Source: an uncultured bacterium
GTDB taxonomy: Bacteria; Bacteroidota; Bacteroidia; Bacteroidales; Paludibacteraceae
Length of the DNA: 18,625 bases
Assembly (NCBI GenBank): GCA_946183755.1
Contig: CAMHCZ010000016.1
Coordinates: 1 to 18,625, forward strand
Direction of reading: 5' to 3'
The notes beneath the pieces were generated by a model. That model made no database searches. It was not told the origin of the DNA and worked only from the letters and a program-made list of their open reading frames with translations. Position numbers and translations under genes: made by a program. This document shows, piece after piece, positions 14,452-18,625 of the stretch. Positions within the stretch are counted from its first letter, which is position 1, and each line of letters opens with the position of its first letter.

Positions 14452-15357
14452 TTACCAAGCCATTATCAACTTCAATGAAATCAACAAGGCCAATATTTCA
14501 AAGGTGCAAAGATACAACATTATGTAAATCAACGAACCCAATTCCATACCTCTGATGAAAAAGATTTGGAATATCTTGAAAATCAACAGCGAAACATATA
14601 TCGCACATAAGACACAAGACACGATTAGCAGCGTCTCGAACATGTGCGATGGGGCGAATACAAGCAGAAGTGTTACTGGGTATAAGGCTACGCCAAGGCC
14701 ATAAAGCAGGAAGAAGTAGTTCTTTATGTACAGGTCGCCGCACTTGAAAATGAAATTCAGGAAATGCAGGCCGCATGCCTTCATCGCAAGGAACATGACG
14801 GGTATGGCCATGCACGCCAGCAGCGATATGTTGCCCATGCCGGTCAGCGCCTCAAAGCCGAAGCGATATGACAAGGCGTAGATGGTGACTGATGTCGATA
14901 CGATGAAAAGGTAGAACAGGTTGACGTTGAACAGCGATATGCTTTTGGATGTAGAATCGACGAATATGGACAAACGGTCCTTCTTGTGGAAGAATCCGCT
15001 TATAAGCTCGCTGACGTACAGCCTGCGGGATATTATGACATATATGAACGAGAAGAACGCCAAGAGCATAACAACGACCAGCAACGGGTTGTCCAATGGA
15101 CGTGCCGGCAGCGGATTGCCCACAAATCCGGTGGCTATGGCGTTGATTGCCTTGGCTGGCGCCTCGGTTATGAACTCCTTGCTCTCTATCAGAAGCGAGA
15201 GCACGTCCTTGGCCGTATCCAGAGACACAGTGTCTGGCTGCGCCACAAGGCTGTCAGGAGCTGTGTCAAGCGTTGGCACTATATAATTAGGGCTGGCAAG
15301 CTCTTCGCTCGCCAGCCTTTTTATGGAATCTAAAAATAAGTTCGGAAATTCCACCAT
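14452..15357 (-). CDS. DUF4271 family six-helix membrane protein
   Basis: An integral membrane protein of unknown function. A soluble N-terminal stretch of about 85 residues (rich in Asp, Ser and Val) is followed by about six hydrophobic segments. These include LLVVVMLLAFFSFIYVII, FNVNLFYLFIVSTSVTIYA, LLACMAIPVMFLAMKACGL, FFLLYGLGVALYPVTLLLVF, LLIVSCVLCAIYVSLLIFKI and a last one reaching the end. The position directly before hemD and the topology match the DUF4271 proteins of Bacteroidales. I choose the ATG at 15357 (301 residues) over a TTG six codons upstream, because a purine-rich AAGAGAG lies 7 bases before it. It follows argD closely, so it may be co-transcribed with it. The 3' end carries a perfect -7 box that may drive hemD. 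Confidence 0.8.
   Translation of the reverse strand: MVEFPNLFLDSIKRLASEELASPNYIVPTLDTAPDSLVAQPDTVSLDTAKDVLSLLIESKEFITEAPAKAINAIATGFVGNPLPARPLDNPLLVVVMLLAFFSFIYVIISRRLYVSELISGFFHKKDRLSIFVDSTSKSISLFNVNLFYLFIVSTSVTIYALSYRFGFEALTGMGNISLLACMAIPVMFLAMKACGLHFLNFIFKCGDLYIKNYFFLLYGLGVALYPVTLLLVFAPSHMFETLLIVSCVLCAIYVSLLIFKIFQIFFIRGMELGSLIYIMLYLCTFEILALLISLKLIMAW
14507..14514 (-). promoter_or_regulatory. Possible internal -7 box for hemD-rnpA-yidD
   Basis: On the minus strand TATCTTTG, a full TAnnTTTG match, lies inside the last part of the DUF4271 gene, about 86 bases before the hemD start. A TTCG that could serve as a weak -33 element lies 18 bases upstream. Because it sits within codons for Tyr-Leu-Cys it may be chance. 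Confidence 0.3.
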
Positions 15358-15382
15358 TGCCACGCTCTCTTGCAAGTGAATG

Positions 15383-16522
15383 TTATTTTTCTGAAAGCAG
15401 AGTATTAAACCTTGTCAGGAACAAATCCGCATCCGACTTGGTGATGCACAAAGGAGGCAGGAGTCTGAGCACTGTCTGACCTGACGCTCCTGTGAATGTC
15501 TTCTGCTCGAATATGAGTCTCTTTCTGAGCTCAGCGATAGGCTTGTCGAACTCGATGCCTATCATCAGACCCATGCCGCGCACGTCGATGATGCCGTACT
15601 GACCCTTCAGGAGGTTGAGCTTGTCCATAAGGTAGTCGCCTATCTTGGCAGCGTTCTCCACGAGCTTCTCGGCCTTCATGATGTCGAGCACTGCGATGGC
15701 TCCTGAACATGCCAGCTGGTTGCCTCCGAATGTCGTGCCGAGCTGTCCGAAGACTGGCTCGAACATTGGGCTGATGAGAAGTCCTCCCATCGGTATTCCG
15801 TTGGCTATGCCCTTTGCCACAGTGATGAGGTCCGGCTTAACGTCGAAATGCTGATGCGCGAAGAACTTGCCTGTTCTTCCGTATCCTGACTGTATCTCGT
15901 CGGCTATGAGGATGGTGCCGGTCTTGGTACATTCCTCTCTCAATGCCTGGAAATATTCCTTTGTTGGTATTCTTATGCCGCCAACACCCTGCACACCCTC
16001 GATGATGAACGCGCACACGTCCTCAGCCGCCAGCGCCTTCTTCATGGCGTCGATGTCGTTCATTGGGACGTATTCCACTGGGAATGCGTCGTTGATAGGG
16101 GCGATTATCTTAGGATTGTCGGTCACTCTGACAGCGCCGGTCGTACGGCCGTGGAAAGAGTGCGATATGGCTACCACCTTGCGTCTTCCGTTGTGGAAAG
16201 AGGCGAGCTTCAAGGCGTTCTCGTTTGCTTCTGCTCCGGAGTTGATAAGGAACAGCGAGTAATCCTCATAGCCTGACATCTTGCCCAGTTTGTCGGCAAG
16301 CTCCAGTTGCAGCTTGTTGATGACGGAGTTTGAATAGAAACCCATCTTGTTGAGCTGTTCTGTCACCTTCTGCACGAAGTACGGATGCGTGTGTCCTACA
16401 GAGATGACAGCATGACCGCCATAAAGGTCAAGATACTCTTTCCCCTGGTCGTCATAGATTCGTGTAGCATTGCCGCGGACAATGTTCACATCATAAAGCG
16501 GAAAGACTTTGAATGGTTCCAT
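15383..16522 (-). CDS. argD: Acetylornithine/succinylornithine aminotransferase
   Basis: A PLP-dependent class III aminotransferase of 379 residues. It moves an amino group from glutamate to an N-acylated glutamate semialdehyde in arginine synthesis. Landmarks: DLYGGHAVISVGHTHP at 32-47; SGAEANENALKLA at 95-107 (phosphate binding); SFHGRTTGAV at 122-131; IADEIQSGYGRTGKF at 206-220 with Asp208 bound to the PLP ring nitrogen; LITVAKGIANGIPMGG at 232-247 with Lys237 as the Schiff-base lysine; GTTFGGNQLACS at 262-273; and VLRLLPPLCITKSD at 351-364. The sequence closely resembles Bacteroides ArgD. Bacteroidetes are known to use N-succinyl rather than N-acetyl intermediates, so the real substrate may be N-succinylornithine (inference). 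It is set off from the surface-protein gene by a terminator and has its own -7 box. No other arg gene is in the window. Confidence 0.94.
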   Translation of the reverse strand: MEPFKVFPLYDVNIVRGNATRIYDDQGKEYLDLYGGHAVISVGHTHPYFVQKVTEQLNKMGFYSNSVINKLQLELADKLGKMSGYEDYSLFLINSGAEANENALKLASFHNGRRKVVAISHSFHGRTTGAVRVTDNPKIIAPINDAFPVEYVPMNDIDAMKKALAAEDVCAFIIEGVQGVGGIRIPTKEYFQALREECTKTGTILIADEIQSGYGRTGKFFAHQHFDVKPDLITVAKGIANGIPMGGLLISPMFEPVFGQLGTTFGGNQLACSGAIAVLDIMKAEKLVENAAKIGDYLMDKLNLLKGQYGIIDVRGMGLMIGIEFDKPIAELRKRLIFEQKTFTGASGQTVLRLLPPLCITKSDADLFLTRFNTLLSEK

Positions 16523-16574
16523 AATTAAATTTTACTTTTCGTTGTGTATATGTTTTTTGTCTTGGAATAGACTG

Positions 16575-16582
16575 CAAAGATA
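16575..16582 (-). promoter_or_regulatory. Bacteroidetes-type -7 box upstream of argD
   Basis: The minus strand reads TATCTTTG, a full TAnnTTTG match, 52 bases before the argD ATG and just after the terminator of the preceding gene. A TTTG lies 24 bases upstream, longer than the usual 19-21, so the -33 element is uncertain. The position between a terminator and a gene start supports it as the argD promoter. Confidence 0.6.
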
Positions 16583-16607
16583 CTAAATAAAAAAGAATAG
16601 TGCCTGC

Positions 16608-16650
16608 AAAAAAGAAAAAGAGCGAAAGACAGCCGTCCTCCGCTCTCGCT
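16608..16650 (-). terminator. Terminator of the BspA-like surface-protein gene
   Basis: On the minus strand AGCGAGAG (16643-16650) pairs with CTTTCGCT (16621-16628), 8 bp with one G-U pair, around a 14-base GC-rich loop. It is followed by a long T-rich run (16608-16620) containing CTTTTTCTTTTTT. It begins 16 bases beyond the stop codon: a strong intrinsic terminator that isolates the surface-protein gene from argD. Confidence 0.85.
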
Positions 16651-16666
16651 TATGTTTGTGTCTGTG

Positions 16667-18625
16667 TTATCTGATGCTGAGTTTCTGCACTGTTATGCCT
16701 TGCTCGCTCACAACCTTGACTACGACGTTGCCAGACACAGCGACGCTCTCATACTCTGTGACGTTGCCGAGCTTCTGGCTAACGATGGTTCGTCCTGCCG
16801 CATCGAAGACTGAGACCTCGCTTATCGTGTTGTCTGCCGAGCCAATGACTTTCACCTTAGAGCCTGCGCTGAATATCTTTAGGCCGGAATCGCTTGCCGT
16901 AGCCGCGCCGGTCGCTATCTCTGACGATGACTGGAATCTTATGAACAATGAGCCCTTGGCTGTGTTAGCGTCGAACGCAAACTTGTATGAGCTCTCGTCC
17001 TTGAGGTTCAGCTGCTCGCCTGTCTGCTTGTTGATGAGCAGTACATCGACATTCTCGAACTTCTCAGCCCCCTGGAACGCCAAGGTCACTTCACCCTGCT
17101 TGTCGGCAGAGACTGACAGCGGCGCCTCGTAAGGAAGCGCTGAGAACTGGCTTATGTCGAGCATCTTGCCGTCTGCCTCGGTGTAGATCTCATCCTCGGC
17201 GTTTACTGAGAATATTTTCTGTGCGTCCTCGCCTTGCACATAGCCGTTGCTTGCCTTGCTGTTGAGCCACAATGAGAAGTACGACTTGTTGCCTGCGGCG
17301 TTCTCGGCCGACACATACAACGCAGGATTCTCGCTCAGCTCGCTCTTCTTGAGCACACAGTTTCCTGTGTTGTCGGTCGTGAAGTTGTTCTCCAAGTCAA
17401 ATGTCACAGAATTGCCTATGTCAGACTTTCTCTTCACGAAGAACGACTGCATTGGCGCAACCATCGTCTCGCCAGTAGGGCTTGCGCTGATGATTTCCGA
17501 ACCGTCTGATATTATGCTTGTGTTGCCGTTCTCTTCTGATACGAGAATTATGCTGCTCTCTATCACGTCGCTGTTGTCGCTGAGGAAAGACTGTATGTCG
17601 AGGTGTGTCATCACAGGGTTGGCTATCAAGTTGTAGTCGCCTATGTTTGACAGCCCCACGCTGTATGTGCTTGGCATGTTGTCATTGTCATCCTCCACAA
17701 CGAATCTGTATGCTTTATCGGTCTTGTTCAATGTCTGAACAGCGGACTTGAGCAGCTTGCCATTGAGCGGATTGAACTTGTTCATAGTTGTCACAAGGTT
17801 ACCGTCATTGTCGGTCCTTGGGAATGTGATGTCTTGAACGTAGTTAGGGTCGCCATTGTTTATGAACGCCTTGAACGCGAATCCTATGCCTGGTGTCAGA
17901 GGTTCGTTGAGCGAGACGCAGCTCTTGAACCAGTAGATTGACTGTGAAGGGTCGGTCTTGGACAACGCGTCGTTGAACCTCGACAGATATGTCACAGGCG
18001 AACCGTTGAAGTAATAATCGCCGGTATACATCTCCTTCAGAGGGCCAGAAACCATATACCATCTGTTGATGTTGATTTTTGTCTTGACAAACGCCTTGTT
18101 GTAGTCGAGGTTCTGCAGACCGAGCACTCCGGCTCCCGGTTCGAATATGATGGTGTCGCACTCAGCCGTGTTGTTGTATGTTATGCCCGCGCCGTTTCTT
18201 GTACCTGCGATGATAGGGTAGTTAGCCACTGTCACAACTGTTCCGTCGGTCAATGCCACTTCACTTCCTACCTTTGTTATGACAGCCACTCGTCCCATCT
18301 TCTTAGATGGCACAGACTTCGTCCAGTTGTCTTTGTTGCTCCAGTCGTTATCCGCAGCTCCTGTCCACACTGTCTCGGCGTTATACTCATAGAACTTTCT
18401 CCATGTAGGCGCAACGCTGTATTCGTCATCACTGCCGTCTGGCACATAGAGCATAGCGCTGAAATCAGTGAAGCTGGCGTCGGTCTTGCAGACTGGCGCA
18501 GTGGCCGACTGGCAAGTCACGCTCTCGAGCCCTGTGCAATCGGCGAAGGCTCTGTTGTCAAGAGCCGTAATGTTGGCACCGAGCACAATGTCCTTCATGC
18601 TTGTGCAGCCTTTGAACGCCTCGAA
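16667..18625 (-). CDS. BspA-like leucine-rich-repeat surface protein, 3' part, with T9SS-type C-terminus
   Basis: The frame is open to the window edge, so only the last 652 residues are seen; the true start lies outside. The visible part opens with leucine-rich repeats of BspA type (FEAFKGCTSMKDIVLGANI, then NRAFADCTGLESVTC) having the AFxxCxxL core. A linker with AMLYVPDGSDDEYSVAPTWR ends the repeats, as in other BspA-like proteins. Next comes a large beta-rich region opening with WTGAADNDWSNKDNW, a motif often seen in Bacteroidetes surface proteins. The last 75 or so residues (from GLKIFSAGSKVKVIGSAD, through SEVSVFDAAGRTIVSQKL, to VVVKVVSEQGITVQKLSIR) resemble a T9SS type A sorting domain. 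That domain directs export across the outer membrane and attachment or release. The protein is probably surface-exposed and may bind host or other ligands (inference). A strong terminator follows. Confidence 0.85.
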   Translation of the reverse strand, partial: FEAFKGCTSMKDIVLGANITALDNRAFADCTGLESVTCQSATAPVCKTDASFTDFSAMLYVPDGSDDEYSVAPTWRKFYEYNAETVWTGAADNDWSNKDNWTKSVPSKKMGRVAVITKVGSEVALTDGTVVTVANYPIIAGTRNGAGITYNNTAECDTIIFEPGAGVLGLQNLDYNKAFVKTKININRWYMVSGPLKEMYTGDYYFNGSPVTYLSRFNDALSKTDPSQSIYWFKSCVSLNEPLTPGIGFAFKAFINNGDPNYVQDITFPRTDNDGNLVTTMNKFNPLNGKLLKSAVQTLNKTDKAYRFVVEDDNDNMPSTYSVGLSNIGDYNLIANPVMTHLDIQSFLSDNSDVIESSIILVSEENGNTSIISDGSEIISASPTGETMVAPMQSFFVKRKSDIGNSVTFDLENNFTTDNTGNCVLKKSELSENPALYVSAENAAGNKSYFSLWLNSKASNGYVQGEDAQKIFSVNAEDEIYTEADGKMLDISQFSALPYEAPLSVSADKQGEVTLAFQGAEKFENVDVLLINKQTGEQLNLKDESSYKFAFDANTAKGSLFIRFQSSSEIATGAATASDSGLKIFSAGSKVKVIGSADNTISEVSVFDAAGRTIVSQKLGNVTEYESVAVSGNVVVKVVSEQGITVQKLSIR

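Noticed and set aside
15358..15375. Upstream TTG start for the DUF4271 gene
   Set aside because: It would overlap the purine-rich ribosome-binding region. The ATG at 15357 has better spacing to AAGAGAG.

Overview
The window looks like a chromosomal segment of a Bacteroidales bacterium (Bacteroides/Prevotella/Muribaculaceae-like; I cannot fix the genus). Reasons: Bacteroidetes-style promoters (a TAnnTTTG -7 box, once with a TTTG -33 box) instead of E. coli-type ones, few recognisable Shine-Dalgarno sites, an argD and hemD of Bacteroides type, the DUF4271-hemD-rnpA-yidD gene order, and a BspA-like surface protein ending in what looks like a type IX secretion (T9SS) sorting domain. All 17 genes lie on the minus strand, so transcription runs from high to low coordinates; no gene on the plus strand is credible. 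No tRNA, rRNA, CRISPR array, insertion sequence or phage gene was seen. No stretch longer than about 235 bases lacks a gene.

In transcription order: (1) 18625-16667, the 3' part of a BspA-like leucine-rich-repeat surface protein, closed by a strong terminator. (2) 16582-12986, a housekeeping run: argD (arginine synthesis), a six-helix DUF4271 membrane protein, hemD (uroporphyrinogen-III synthase), rnpA (RNase P protein) and yidD (membrane insertion), the last two overlapping by 8 bases. (3) 12985-12751, an AT-rich regulatory gap with palindromes and a promoter. (4) 12750-7209, a MarR regulator followed by a tripartite exporter: TolC-like outer-membrane factor, HlyD-like adaptor and two related ABC-2 permeases. 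There is no ATPase gene, and a terminator-like hairpin separates marR from tolC. (5) 7177-6863, a self-contained rpmH (ribosomal protein L34) unit with promoter and terminator. (6) 6828-5033, a membrane-anchored PASTA protein and an RluD-type pseudouridine synthase. (7) 5028-10, a large AsmA-like envelope protein with its own promoter, ddl (D-Ala-D-Ala ligase) and a small unrecognised AT-rich lipoprotein, ending in a terminator.

The common theme is envelope and translation housekeeping: peptidoglycan precursor synthesis (ddl), envelope lipid or outer-membrane homeostasis (AsmA), peptidoglycan-linked PASTA, membrane insertion (YidD) and ribosome/RNA maturation (rpmH, rnpA, rluD). The accessory parts are the MarR-linked exporter, the surface protein and the small lipoprotein. 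I found no clearly new system. The best candidates for a second look are the ATPase-less exporter with its hairpin between regulator and structural genes, and hemD inside an RNA-processing/membrane-insertion operon.
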